Shown here piece by piece: positions 23,561 through 64,000 of a stretch of DNA of 64,000 bases. Source of the DNA: Sinotaia quadrata (Eukaryota; Mollusca; Gastropoda; Architaenioglossa; Viviparidae); the NCBI GenBank assembly GCA_028829895.1, contig CM054181.1, positions 50,843,259 to 50,907,258 of the forward strand, written 5' to 3'. A model generated the notes under the pieces. That model saw only the letters and a list, made by a program, of their open reading frames with translations. It had not been told where the DNA came from and did no database searches. Position 1 is the stretch's first letter; every line of letters begins with the position of its first letter. The position numbers were made by a program, and so were the translations under genes.

Positions 23561-24667
23561 CACAGTAATCCGAGGTAACTTAACACATTACTGTTTGTTG
23601 GGACAGACAAAAGTCATCAGCATAAATGATCCACGTTTTGTTGGTTTTTATATCAAAAATATAAAATTAAAGGAAAGGTAAAAACTAAAAGAGTGAAAGC
23701 CAGCAAGATAGTCTGATTTTTGTTTTGTGGTTGACATTAAAATATACATGTACTCTAAATTGTGATAGCATCATACAGAACGAATGGTCGTATTTCAGTT
23801 ACTGTACGTATATATGGAACACACTGTCTAGTGCTTGCTGACATTATTCAGCTGTTAACAATTATAAGTATGTGAAGAATGTTCTCAGAAACCATGAATT
23901 ATGTGTATGGTGTGAGCTGCTACACTTTTCTTGTTAACCGTTTGCAGGCAGGTAATGAACTAAGACTAAGTAACCTGTCATTAGTATTAGTTATTGTAAA
24001 GACAATACTTTTGATGGGCGTCTATTCATTGCGAAGTAATCAATTATGTCAAAGATGGGGAGAAACATTTTGTCTATTGTATGACATTACCTAACGTACT
24101 GGTAAGTAATTTAACGTTCTCCATCGATCATGATTGCCAATATTTTCAAATCAGGTCCATATTTATTTCTTTTAAATAAGTTCGTGTACCAGTACTGTGT
24201 TTGCGTTTGTGTGTGCATATGCATGTGTGTACATCTGATATACTACTACAGATGTGTGCTGTAACGTTCCGGATGGAGGGCGGGGTTCCTGGTCATTCTC
24301 GTCAACATACCTGATTTAAATTTGACAGAAGACAGAGATCTTTTATTGATCACTCTGATCAACCACTGCCTCCAAAGACAGATTTTGTCGTGACTGGCTG
24401 TTCATTAACTTACAGTTTCAGTCCCTCACAAATCCTCGACCATCTGTGCTGACCAATAGGAAGTTTTGTTGAGGAATGCTTTGGTCAAAGGGATGCCCGT
24501 ACACAGCAAATACTACCAAGTTCAAAATAATTAGCACTTAGGAACGTCGTGTGTAGGGAGCTGGGATCTCTGACAGAAAGCAGTGTTAAATTATTTAGAT
24601 GAACTTCACACAATTGTTTTATTATTTTTTAATTTAATTTTAGCGTTTGCTTGTTGGTGCTATTCTC
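23561..24667. other. Intergenic, no gene seen
   Basis: AT-rich sequence. The small + strand frame at 23879-24094 has an ATG but no recognisable product. Confidence 0.5.
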
Positions 24668-24979
24668 TTTGGCTAAGATTGGAAACAGGTAATTTTGTAT
24701 TCCTTGTGACTTTGGCTAAGATTGGAAACAGGTAATTTTGTATTCCTTGTGACTTTATTCAAAACTGAAGTTACAGTACATATATTTGTGCGTACGTGCC
24801 TGTGTGTTTGTGTGTTTATGTGTGTGTATGTGTATGTGTGTATGTATGTATGTGTACGTGTTTGTATGTGTGTATGGGTATATGTGTGTATGAGTATGTG
24901 TGTGTATGTGTGTATGTATGTGTATGTGTGTACGTTTATGTGTGTATGTGATTGTGTGTGTGTATGTGTGTGTACCTAA
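24668..24979. repeat. 44-bp duplication followed by TG-rich tract
   Basis: Two perfect or near-perfect 44-bp units (about 24668-24711 and 24712-24755) contain CTAAGATTGGAAACAGGTAA. A TGTG/TATG-rich tract follows at about 24795-24979. Confidence 0.93.
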
Positions 24980-25177
24980 GTCTAATCAGTTAAATGATAG
25001 TTCTTATGGCACTAAATAGGATTCATGCTTTGAGAATGTGTTCATTATTTCCTTTGCTCTTAACTCGAGCTACTGTTAAGAGTTAAAACAAAAGTCACTT
25101 TTCTCTATTTGAATATATAATTTTATGACAATAACAAATGTGCGTCAGTCCCTCGGTGTGTTAATATATGCTCAATT

Positions 25178-25440
25178 CGCGGCCACAGGGAGAGCGTTAT
25201 AGAGCTGAAAGTTTGTATGGAGGTGTGGTTTACCCTGGGATGGACATAGGGAGTCAAGGTCCGCTCCCATTTCCAGTACGCCCCGCCACTCCACACAGAT
25301 CAGATTGTCTTTTAATATGATTCACGGTCGCAAACAGGGCTATAAAGCTTAAAATTTGTATGGAGGCGTAGTTTACCCCCTAGGACGAACGAAGAGGGAT
25401 TCTGATCCGCGCCACCCCACCCCTATCTGGCCCCGGGGCA
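25178..25440. repeat. Two diverged ~145-bp copies in tandem
   Basis: Segments at about 25178-25270 and 25322-25420 share GCTGAAAGTTTGTATGGAGG / GCTTAAAATTTGTATGGAGG followed by GTTTACCC blocks and GATCCGCGCC-like ends. They are GC-richer than the flanks, with clustered CpG-to-TpG differences. The family is not identified. Confidence 0.7.
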
Positions 25441-26127
25441 TACTGAAAAAAATAATTTGCTTATATTATCTAGTATCAATCGCTTTCTGTACCGGCAACG
25501 CCAGCCTATTCTACCATTACTGATGGTAAAATACCATATTGCCAGTAAACAACACTAGAATACCCCTTCCAATCATGAAAAGAAAAGCAGCAATGCATGG
25601 GTGTGTAGCAGAAAGGTGTGTATATTCAAAAATCCGTGCCTGTCAATCAATCGCGGGGTAATAACCCATTCTTCACTCTATGTATTAACTGAAAACTGCT
25701 AATCAGTATATTGTTTTCCTCTGCCGTGAAGGTGTGAAAGAGTTTCTCCTTAAACTGATTTGCTTAGAGGTGAGAGCAACAGAGATTAATTAACTGATTA
25801 AATTGATTTCCATAGAGCTGAAGGCACCAGAGATTAATTAACTGATTAAAGCTTAACGTGTATTTGGTCAGCGTTGATTTCCCAGACGGGTGGGAACTTC
25901 AAGGACATATTTCTAGAAGTCAGAGAGAAATGCCTGGATGAGAGAGAAAGAAATGGATGAAGGAGAAATTTCTTAGACAAATTAGTCCAGGAAAGCGTTC
26001 ATTGCCTGCAATTCCCTCCCCATCCCCCCAAAAATTTTCAACTGTCACGTGATGCGTACGGGCATGAAGCAATGAGACTCTTATTGTCTCATCCGATGGT
26101 CTATATATCCCTGTCATTTGTGATATT
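25441..26127. other. Intergenic, no gene; small duplication
   Basis: A short duplication with AGAGATTAATTAACTGATTA lies at about 25780-25847. Nothing else is recognisable. Confidence 0.5.
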
Positions 26128-26612
26128 CGATTGTCTACGCACCCTTAGTATTGTCTACACACCCTTAGTATTTTTCCATTTGAATATCTACATGCCACTG
26201 TTATTGTCTACACACCCTTAGTATTTTTCCGTTTGAATATCTACATCCTGTTATTGTTGCATTCGAGGGTCCATACCCTTATCATTCGTCCCCTTTCAAT
26301 GGTTTACACACCCCTATTATTTTCCTATTCGTTTGTCTACACATTCCCATTATTGTTCCATTCATTGTGTACACATTCCCATTATTGTTCCATTCATTGT
26401 GTACACATTCCCATTATTGTTCCATTAATTGTGCTAACATTCTCATTATTGTTCCACTCATTGTCTACATATTCCCAATATTGTTCCATTCATTGTCTAC
26501 ACATTCCCATTATTGTTCCATTCATTGTGTTAACATTCCCATTATTGTTCCATTAATTATGTTAACATTCCCATTATTGTTCCACTCATTGTCTACACAT
26601 CCCTATTATTCA
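26128..26612. repeat. 32-bp minisatellite
   Basis: Units spaced mostly 32 bp apart (for example 26341 and 26373) contain ACATTCCCATTATTGTTCCA. Left units (26128-26330) are diverged; right units are more uniform. Since 32 is not a multiple of 3, the His/Ile-rich open frames cycle through all three frames of the same repeat. Confidence 0.93.
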
Positions 26613-27002
26613 TCCAATTTGATGGTCTCGACACATGCACACACGGTGATTTTGTTGACAAACTAGTATGTACCAATCAAAGCCCACTGATTTTCTCAGG
26701 GATTGACGTAAATAGTTCTCTACCACATAGAAAATTTTTCTAGGTGAATAAGTGAAGGTGTCTTTCTGCCAAGGCAACCAGAGACTTATGCCTTAAAACT
26801 GCTTTGTCTTCTGAGAAGGACTTATGAGTACAAGTATTGTACTGATAACAATTTTTCATATACTTCTCAAATGTGATTGTAAGTTGCTTATTATTATTCT
26901 TATTATTATTATTAAAAATGAAAGAAACAACATTGAACAGAAGCAACAATAATAAAATAGGTATGGTAATTGAATTTTTTGTGAAAATTTGAATCCAGAC
27001 AC

Positions 27003-27042
27003 ATACATAGACACACACGCGCGCACACAAACACATACACAA

Positions 27043-27124
<82 letters not shown>
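27003..27124. repeat. (CA)n microsatellite
   Basis: A long CA tract with short interruptions (CGCG, AAACA, ATACA). All poly Cys-Val frames on the minus strand come from it. Confidence 0.97.
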
Positions 27125-27126
<2 letters not shown>

Positions 27127-28367
27127 CTCTCCTCCCCTTTCTGAAAGAAAGGAAGAGAATAAGTCACCGCTAAGTATTGTTGTTAGCAACATACTAGCAA
27201 AATGGTGACCTTGATGTCAGCATAGTACTTGCTTTAAAAAAAAAATATTTGTATTAGTTTATATTTATTTTCAGTTTAGCAGTGCCAGATTGCTCCACTT
27301 ATATTTATTCTAGAGGATGTGCAGATAAAATGTTTTTAAGCTGTGAAAAGAGTTCGCGGAACGATCTAGGTTTAAACACTGGAATCAGTTTTTGTTGGCT
27401 TTAAAACACACAGGAGGAGGGCTGAGTGGGGTATAAGGGACTGGGGTCAAGTGGAAAGCCGGAACTGTCACGTTCTTGTGTGGTTCGCTAGTATGGTCAC
27501 ACGGACGGCGACATAAAAACATTTGTTACAGATCTTCTTTGTGGAGACCATCGAAGACGGGAGCTTGCTGTTTGCTGTGCTGTTGAGTTTCTGCAAATGC
27601 AGGACTGAAATAATCCGTTTGGAATTTATCCAGGCGAGGATGAAGAGAGGATCCTAGAGGTTTGTCATTTGTTTCCCTGTGTTTAGGATTATAAGAATTC
27701 TTGAGTCCACTCCCAAAGCAGAAAAGAAAGGAAAGCAGCGAGAATTTAATTCCAGTAGCAAAATGCAATCCGAGCTTCGTTCAGGTAGGAGATAGTGGAA
27801 ATTTAATAAAATGTCCTTGAGCGAATTACGAGTCTTCTACTGCTTGTATTAAATTGCCATTGGCTGTCATATACTTGACACCGATTTGATTTACTGAAAT
27901 GTTAATATGTAACTAGCAATTAAAAATAATTATATTATTTTTCACCTTGATTTTAAAATGACATGCACAAAATATTATTACTTGTCCAAAATAAAACAAA
28001 TTAAAACAGCAAACAAATCATAATCGAGAATGTTCTCTGATAAATGTCAGCCGTCGAATCAAGGACTGCTTAACGTCGTAAAAAGTATTCAATATCAGAA
28101 AACAATTTTTAAATGTTCGGGATTGTGTTTCTATCATATTTTTAAACTGTCTTCCTCAAATGTCTTCCTCATATTTTTAAACTGTCTTCCTCAAATGTTA
28201 TTCATGGGTTATCCGTTTGGAAATGTCTTTTTATTTTTTTTTGTCGTTGTATTCCTAACTCTCAATGTGTAACGTACCGCTCGATATTTACTTTACCACA
28301 TGGTAAGCGCCAGAAGTTTTCATGTCTGAATGGTTCATCCATATTTCTGACTACAGGTATATCTCTT
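27125..28367. other. Intergenic, no supported gene
   Basis: Around 27500-27785 the sequence is less AT-rich and ends in TTCAG followed by GTAGGA (27786), a possible splice donor of a non-coding exon, but no frame or partner site supports it. A 28-bp duplication (ATTTTTAAACTGTCTTCCTC) lies at about 28138-28197. Confidence 0.4.
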
Positions 28368-28866
28368 AATTTTATCTATTTCGTCTGTCAATTTGCTAAA
28401 ACTACTTGACATTTTATCTATTTCGTCTGTCAATTTGCTAAAACTACTTGACATTTTATCTATTTCGTCTGTCAATTTGCTAAAACTACTTGACATTTTA
28501 TCTATTTCGTCTGTCAATTTGCTAAAACCTACTTGACATTTTATCTATTTCGTCTGTCAATTTGCTAAAACTACTTGACATTTTATCTATTTCGTCTGTC
28601 AATTTGCTAAAACTACTTGACATTTTATCTATTTCGTCTGTCAATTTGCTAAAACTACTTGACATTTTATCTATTTCGTCTGTCAATTTGCTAAAACCTA
28701 CTTGACATTTTATCTATTTCGTCTGTCAATTTGCTAAAACCTACTTGACATTTTATCTATTTCGTCTGTCAATTTGCTAAAACTACTTGACATTTTATCT
28801 ATTTCGTCTGTCAATTTGCTAAAACTACTTGACATTTTATCTATTTCGTCTGTCAATTTGCTAAAA
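28368..28866. repeat. 42/43-bp minisatellite, 12 units
   Basis: Twelve units contain TATTTCGTCTGTCAATTTGC. Most are 42 bp; three carry one extra C (AAACCTACTT) and are 43 bp. The 43-bp units break the otherwise open minus-strand frame of 14 residues per unit, showing that this frame is not under coding constraint. Confidence 0.97.
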
Positions 28867-29591
28867 CATTTTTAAGCATGAAATCATCATCATCAATTAT
28901 TAAAAAATTGGCTAAATAATAATATTCTTGTGCTATTACTACTTTTAAGGAAAGAAATAAAATGGATTAATATTACTATTGTGTAGATTGTTTGCCATAT
29001 AAACGGAAATAATAATTAATAAATTAATTATCAAAATAACTGAATAAACACTGGCATCCGGATACTTGGGGGGGGGGGGGCAGTAGTGGCCACTGATGAA
29101 AAAGCATCACAAACAATGAGTTGTGAATACAAATAAACAGATGACACTGGGAAACGGATGAAGACTGGGAACGAGGTTGGCAGAGGGAGCTTGTATTGGA
29201 GAGGAGTAAGGTTATGCAACTCTATGAAATATGTGGGGGGGGGGGGGTAATTTTCTTAAACAAAACAGATCATTAGTAGTATTTGATTTATCTCTAAATT
29301 AAAAGATGCAAGAGAAATTAATTTTAAACAAGGTCAGAATGTTTGTAATTATGAGCATCACGAAAACAAAAACTTGTTTCTGTTATTTTTAATTTGGTAG
29401 ACATTCCTTTGTTTTGAAAGTAGTTTAGCTTTTTGATTTTCTTTGTACTGGTAGCAAAAGGAAGAGGAAGGGTGTGGGGAGAAGTCGTGCAAAATTAGAC
29501 TGTCACTTTATTTTCTTATATATTTACAATACTCGAATTTAATAATACACACATAATCAACATACAAGTATACGCCTCATAGTAATACGCA
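28867..29591. other. Intergenic with two poly-G runs
   Basis: AT-rich DNA with 13-G runs at 29068-29080 and 29235-29247. No gene is seen. Confidence 0.55.
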
Positions 29592-31837
<2,246 letters not shown>

Positions 31838-31953
31838 TCAGTCTTCGTGCTTCAATAGTCAGTCTTCACGTTCCAATAGTCAGTCTTCACGTTCCAATAG
31901 TCGGTCTTCACGTTCCAATAGTCAGTCTTCACGTTCCAATAGTCAGTCTTTGA
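31838..31953. repeat. 21-bp minisatellite, ~5-6 units
   Basis: Units contain CAGTCTTCACGTTCCAATAG and are 21 bp apart, nearly identical. Confidence 0.95.
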
Positions 31954-33557
31954 TAATTGATTGATTAACATTAAGTCAGCATTTCCATCAATAGTTTACT
32001 GATTGTAACTTATAAATAAGTTTGTAATAGTTTCTTTTGTATACGCCACTAGATGTGTCAATGTAACAATGAAGGAAAATACCCTTCCTTGATAAAATTA
32101 GTCTCAGCAGTTGTGTTATCTAGAAATTAGAAACCATGATTTTTGTTTTGTTTTGTTGTTTTGTTTATTTGTTTGTTTTTTGGGGAGGGGGTTGTCTATT
32201 GTCCGCTACAAAATTAATGTTCTTGAGAGAGGAATTTATTTATATTTTCTTTTAAATTGAATGATTGGTTGGTTGGTTATGGTGGTTGGTTCGTTGGTTG
32301 GTAGGTTGTTTGGTTGGTTGGTTTGAATGCTTGTTTGTGTTTTTAGCTTGCTTGTTAAGTTTCTTTGGTTTTTTTTATTAATGTTTGCATTTACTTTTTG
32401 TTTATTTAAACTGAAACTAAGTAAGTGTGATGTTTCTTTTCTATGCTGTGAACTAAAGGCGATGCTTGGTGTGAACACCAGATGTATGACGTCAGCACAA
32501 CTATACTGCCAGTTTCAGTAAAAAATGTGATCTTGAGATCAAGTTACTTAGCCAGACCCAACCTCTGTACATTTCGTTTCACGTATTCTAGTGTTTGCAG
32601 CTGACAATTGAAAAATTCGCACATAATGCGAGGAAAAAAAATAGAAAGTATAAAACATGAGATATGCGTAGTTTGGGTTTCTTTCTTTAGCATAATTATT
32701 ATATTTCTTTAGACAGCTGAAATGTGAGATGAGTAGAACAATGAGAATGGCGCGCTGAGATTACAAATATCTGGTTGCGCTAAAAGAATGAAGGTTTTAA
32801 CTCTTTGTACAGATACCAGACGGTGCTGAGGACAGTCAGGGCGAAACATTTTGATAATAAAAATATGCAGACTTTAAAACCTCAATTCTCCTGCTGCTCG
32901 CACGTGTTGTGAAATATGGTACTTTTTAATATCCTTTCATTTGTTCTCTTTTTTCCCTATTGTCTTTAGATTACGCTTTTTTTCTTTTTCTTTATTTTTC
33001 GAGCTTGCAATTAGTTTGTTTATTGCAACAATGATAGCATCAAATAAAGTTTCTTTACTTTCTAAATAAAAATAAATTTGAGAATCAATCACGCGTGGTT
33101 AGGACACAGGAAGTGCGATCAGAACTGCACAAATAAACACTAATCTTTTTTTTATGTATATCTATATATTAGCACTAATTATGTATATCTATAATTATCT
33201 ATAATTATGACGTAAATTAGTATACTGAGCATTATTGATAGATTACTTTTATCTTATAATAGCTTGTAAGATCTTCTTTCACACATTCATTCGTAAATTC
33301 CTTCCATGCTCCGAGTCAGATCATAGATCAAATCTCTTTCTGTTTAAATAAAACTCATTTTTCTTTCAGGCTGAAGGGGAGTGGTGGCCTTTTATTTTCT
33401 TTCCTAGGTTGGTTGGTTGGCTTGTTTGGGATTTTTTCGGGTTTATTGTTGTGGTGGTGGTGGGCTTTGTAAAATCTTTTGGGTTTTTGATACCTGTGTT
33501 ATAAGATGCGGAATGTATGTATATGTGATGTGTATTAAACGAGTGTGTGTATATGTA

Positions 33558-33595
<38 letters not shown>

Positions 33596-33909
33596 GAAGA
33601 AATGCACTGTAACTTAATGACTACATTTCTTTGCCACGCGCTACCATTTTTAAACTGTCACTACTCATATCAATATTAATACAGTCACATACAGACGCAC
33701 ATTCACACACAAGCAAGCGTGAATCATACACGTACCAGTGGTAATTAGCCTAGAGAAGAAAGTCTCTGCAAATAAATTCCTTAGCTCTTTTCTTGACGAT
33801 TTATTTTGTTAAAACCCCTCCCTCAAAAAAAAAAATCTTTCTAGCAATGCATTACAATGTATACCATACAACTTAATTAAAAATGGTAAGCAAATATGTG
33901 TCAAAGGGC
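31954..33909. other. Intergenic, low-complexity patches, no gene
   Basis: A GGTT-rich tract (about 32262-32325) and a GT then GA tract (about 33545-33596) lie in otherwise AT-rich DNA. No gene is supported. Confidence 0.5.
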
Positions 33910-34510
33910 GGTATGCGTCAATACATCAAGACTGGTTATTGACTCGAGAGATATTTAGCGATACATCAGGGCTGTTTAATGAGTCGATAAGAGTTATGTA
34001 GCGATACATCAAGGATGGGGTGAGTCGAGAGGTGGTTTATGACGATACAGCAAGACTGGGGTTGAGTCGAGAGATGGTACATGACGATACAGCAAGGCTG
34101 GGAGTAGGTCGAGAGAGGTACATGACGATACAGCAAGGCTGGGAGTAGGTCGAGAGGTGGTTTATGACGATACAACAAGGTCGGGGGAGCTGAGTCGAGA
34201 GATGGTACATGACGATACAGCAAGGCTGGGAGTGAGTCGAGAGGTGGTACATGACGATACAGTAAGGCTGATTAGAATGTCGAGAGATTGTGCTTGGCGA
34301 TGTATCAATACTGCTTAATGACTCGAGAGGTGGTATGCAACGATAGGTCAAAGTGCTTAATGAGTCGAGAGGTGGTATGCAGCGATAGGTCAAAGTGCTT
34401 AATGAGTCGAGAGGTGGTATGCAGCGATAGGTCAAAGTGTTTAATGAGTCGAGAGGTGGTATGTAGCGATAGGTCAAAGTGCTTAACGAGTCGATAGTAG
34501 CGACACAGTA
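33910..34510. repeat. ~42-bp minisatellite with two subfamilies
   Basis: Units contain GAGTCGAGAGGTGGTA. The left part uses ATGACGATACAGCAAGGCTG; the right part (34320-34490) uses GCAGCGATAGGTCAAAGTGC and is the most homogeneous. The segments are versions of one unit. Frames on both strands stay open because 42 is a multiple of 3. Confidence 0.92.
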
Positions 34511-34579
34511 GTGGTGCTCTGTAATATGTCCAAATGTATTTTCTTAGTGATACATTGTCTCTTCTTCAAGTTATGGAGG

Positions 34580-35085
34580 GGAGATCAATAGCGACATAGA
34601 AGTACTGATTAAAGCGTGGGGTCGGTTTTAAATGCAATACATGAGCACTGCTTAAAACGTGGGTTGGTGTTTTAATTGCGATACATGAGTAATGCTTGAA
34701 AGATGGATTTGTTGTAATAGCGATACATGAGTAATGCTTGAAAGATGGATTGGTGTTTTAATAGTTATACATGAGTAATGCTTTAAAAGTGGATTAGGTT
34801 TTAAATGCAATACATGAGAACTGCTTAAAACGTGGGTTGGTGTTTTAATAACGATACATGAATAATGCTTATAACGTGGCTTGGTTTTAATAGCGATACA
34901 TGAGTAATGCTTAAAACGTGGGTTGGTGTTTTAATAGCGATACATGAGTAATGTTTAAAGCGTGGGTTGGTGTTTTACAAGCAACACATGACTACTGCTT
35001 AAAAGGTGGGTTGTGCTTTAATAGCGAAAGATGTGTATTGTTTAAAACGTGGACTGGTGTTTTAATAGCGTACGTGGGTGTTGGG
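34580..35085. repeat. ~44-bp degenerate minisatellite
   Basis: About 11 units share AGCGATACATGAGTAATGCT and AACGTGGGTTGGTGTTTTAA. The GCGATACAT core also occurs in the array just upstream, so both may descend from one ancestral repeat. Confidence 0.88.
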
Positions 35086-36249
35086 TGTTGTTTAAAGACA
35101 TATATGATACAATAGTCTGTTAAGAATGGTAAGTATTTGGTATTGTGTTTGAAGGAAAGAATATATGTGAATGAAGAGTGGGGTTGTTAACAATGGAAAG
35201 TATTTCTTGTCGTTTCAGACGAAAAATGATATGTAAATAACAACGTATTGATATGTAAATAACAACGTACTGTCGGTGAAGAGAAGTTTCGTTTTCTGTT
35301 TGATGTCAATAAAGGAAATATAAATTATGGTGGAGCGATTGGGAAAAATTAATGTATAAGATGTGGGTATGTGTGTCTGTGTGTGTGTGTGAGTTAATGT
35401 CTGTGTGTGTATGTTGGTGCTGTAGTGGTAAATACAGCTTAATCAAAATTACTCCAAGTCAGATTCCTCTATTTACAAAAAGTAAAAAATAAAATTTATA
35501 CAATTACAGTGTAAACATAAATGATAACTATCAAGCTTTTCTTTTTTTTTCTGTTAGGAAGACATCTTAAAGAAAAATTTGCGAAGACATTGTTATGAGA
35601 ACACATGCTACAGGATTGGTTTCCCATTCTCTCATACGGTGAAATATAAATAGGCATTCTCTATGGCAGCGCAAACTACTTTCTAACACTGATGAAACTA
35701 TTCATTGTGACTGCAGAAACTGTTTTCTAAGTCAGGAAACATTTATTTACTATGACTGCCTAAGCAACTTACTTCCACAACCACGGAAACTTACATTACA
35801 TTTATAGAAAAATGAACAAGATTAATGATAACAAAGAGGCATTTTCTTAAACTACCTAGAACATTCACTAAGAGATAAAGAACATTTATTAACTCTTGTC
35901 TTCGGGTAACTGCCAGGACATTTCATGTTCTGTTTTACGTTCTATTTTATGTAAACCAAAACGAAAGCCACTGTGACGTCACAAAGGGAGCAAAGACTAT
36001 AGTGGATTGTACTAGCAAAGACAATATCGAAATGTATTCACTGAAGAAAAACAAACAGCCTCGAATCATTACTTTCTAAAATAGTTCATAGCCCTGACAC
36101 CTGTCATAACCATTTTTATATTGCAATTTCACCCTGAAGACTGTTAACACAAAAGACTTCTGAAACATTCTCCAAGACTGTTTATAATCTCTTTCTAACT
36201 CACAACCATTTTCTGATTCCTTAACGTGTTTGCCAAAGTTCCTGTGAAC
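35086..36249 (+). other. Upstream region of the receptor gene
   Basis: AT-rich DNA with no coding frame. It should contain the 5' untranslated sequence, or a 5' UTR intron, of the receptor gene. An in-frame TGA at 36214 limits the coding start. CCAAAG at 36233-36238 is a possible 3' splice site just before the start codon, so the true first exon may lie further upstream. No clear TATA box or initiator could be assigned. Confidence 0.45.
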
Positions 36250-62748
<26,499 letters not shown>

Positions 62749-62832
62749 GTAATTTGAACACAGCGCTAACAAAGCTGATCGTGTTTGTTGTGAGGTTTGC
62801 TAAGTTTTTTTTTTCTCGCTGGCACTCTCCAG

Positions 62833-62920
62833 AGGATGCAGGAAGCCTTTTATCTGGGATATTATCAGCTTTGGTGGTCCCCTGGAGGGTCTTCCTCTCC
62901 TCACTTGTTTCTGGAGAGAG
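62833..62920 (+). CDS. GPR158-like: Possible receptor exon 10
   Basis: Between a strong acceptor (T-rich tract then CTCTCCAG) and a good donor (GAGAG then GTGAGG) lies an 88-bp phase-0 frame: RMQEAFYLGYYQLWWSPGG and following residues, ending in phase 1. Joined to exon 9 it reads FLQRMQE, which resembles ILQKMND of exon 1. The rest does not look like a Cache segment, so it may be a chance frame in a GC-richer stretch. Confidence 0.35.
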
Positions 62921-64000
62921 GTGAGGGTGGCTGCTTGGAGGTGTACTGAACTTCATGCCTGTAGTGGTTGGGAGGCGGGTGCAGGAGGGTGGTGGTGGTA
63001 GCCTCTCCTATAGTAGTCGCCGTGTGGAGCTGTAGAGGATTTTTTTATTTATTTATTTATTTTTTAACAATATAACGTTTAAAAGAGGTTTCGTTGTCTT
63101 TTATTTATTTTATTTTGTCACTTCCTTATATTTATTTTATTTTGACGTTTTCTTTTCTTTATTTATTTTGACGTAGAGATTTATTTTTCTTGAATCTTAC
63201 TGATTTTATTTTATTTTATTTCTTGAATTAGAAAACGGAGTGAAGTGGAGTGCGTGTGTAGGTGTGTGGGGGGTGTTTGGGTGTGTGGTGTGTGGTGTGT
63301 GTGGATGTGGTGTGTGTGTGTGAAGTGTGTGATGTGTGTGTGGTGCGTGTGTATGCGGTTTGTATTGTGTGTATGTTGCGTGTTGAGTGTGTTGTATGTC
63401 CAATATGTTTTTAAATTCTTTTTAAATCTCGTAACCTACAGACGCCATTTCCTTTTAAATCTCCTAGTCCTCAGAAAAGTTATTGCGTTCTAAAATTATT
63501 TTAAAATTATTTTTAGACCACAGACGTGTCCAATTCATTTTTAAATTTCGTAGTCCACATACATACCCCAATTTTTTTTTAATCTCGTAGACTGCAGACA
63601 TGCCCAATTCTCACAGTCCACAGATATGCTATATTCTTTTTCTAATCTCATAGTCCACAGGTAAACTATTTTTTCCTAAAATCTGTATTCAAAAAGCATG
63701 CCCAGTCCTTTTTCTCCTAATATCTTTAATTCTGTTAATACATGCACATATAAGTCATTTCCTAGATCTTATTCAACAAACGCATCCCAGGATCTTCCCG
63801 ATAATTTTATTCCACGATAAACGTCTCAGTCCTCCTGGTCTGTTATTCCACGAAAAACATCCATGTTCCTTATTGATCTTGAACTTCACACACGTGGTGC
63901 GGGAAATTAACATGAGCAGACGACAAAAAAAAATTGGCATCACGATATTAATAAAAATTGCAGTTAGATATTTTATAGAAATCTGTCTTTAACATTTGTG
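62921..64000. repeat. Downstream intron with TG-rich tract and ~50-bp degenerate repeat
   Basis: A TGTG/GGTG-rich tract at 63240-63400 is followed by about six diverged units at 63425-63700 sharing CTCGTAGTCCACAGACATGC-like sequence. No further exon is recognised before the right edge, so the gene continues outside the window. Confidence 0.75.

Overview
The window is animal nuclear DNA: AT-rich, dense in microsatellites and minisatellites, with decayed transposons and one gene split into short exons by GT-AG introns. Receptor family, repeat style and transposon types suggest a lophotrochozoan, most likely a mollusc (gastropod-like). This is inference; nothing here fixes the species.

The one real gene I can support runs on the + strand from about 36250 beyond the right edge. 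Nine exons (36250-36710, 38276-38554, 40783-40989, 52765-52889, a tentative 31-nt exon 53674-53704, 56521-56669, 60048-60332, 61584-61870, 62566-62748) join with compatible phases into 669 codons without a stop. The product starts with a signal peptide, continues with an N-glycosylated Cache-like ectodomain and a cysteine-rich EGF-like stretch, then a Ser/Asn-rich linker containing an RRKR site. This is the ectodomain plan of the GPR158/GPR179 class C orphan receptors. The last exon repeats features of the first, so the protein may carry a second ectodomain module. No 7TM segment lies in the window; it would be downstream.

Positions 1-36249 hold no convincing coding gene. They contain three diverged copies of an unidentified 1.4-1.7 kb repeat (680-2341, 9060-10442, 13790-15400), two minus-strand LINE fragments (4530-6620 and 11395-11960), a hAT element with recognisable inverted repeats around a broken transposase gene (18630-21565), and many tandem arrays. 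One array is a 57-bp expansion of the LINE's own reverse-transcriptase coding sequence.

The introns of the receptor gene are also packed with arrays: unit 44 bp with an 88-bp higher-order period, 23 bp with a 138-bp higher-order period, and units of 32, 30, 45 and 69 bp, plus GATA, CA, CT and GGAT tracts. Two tRNA-related SINE-like sequences lie here (about 45590-45720 minus; 57945-58090 plus). Many long open frames in this window are these arrays read through, not genes. The array in intron 6 starts at the splice donor of exon 6 and carries a donor-like hexamer in each unit.
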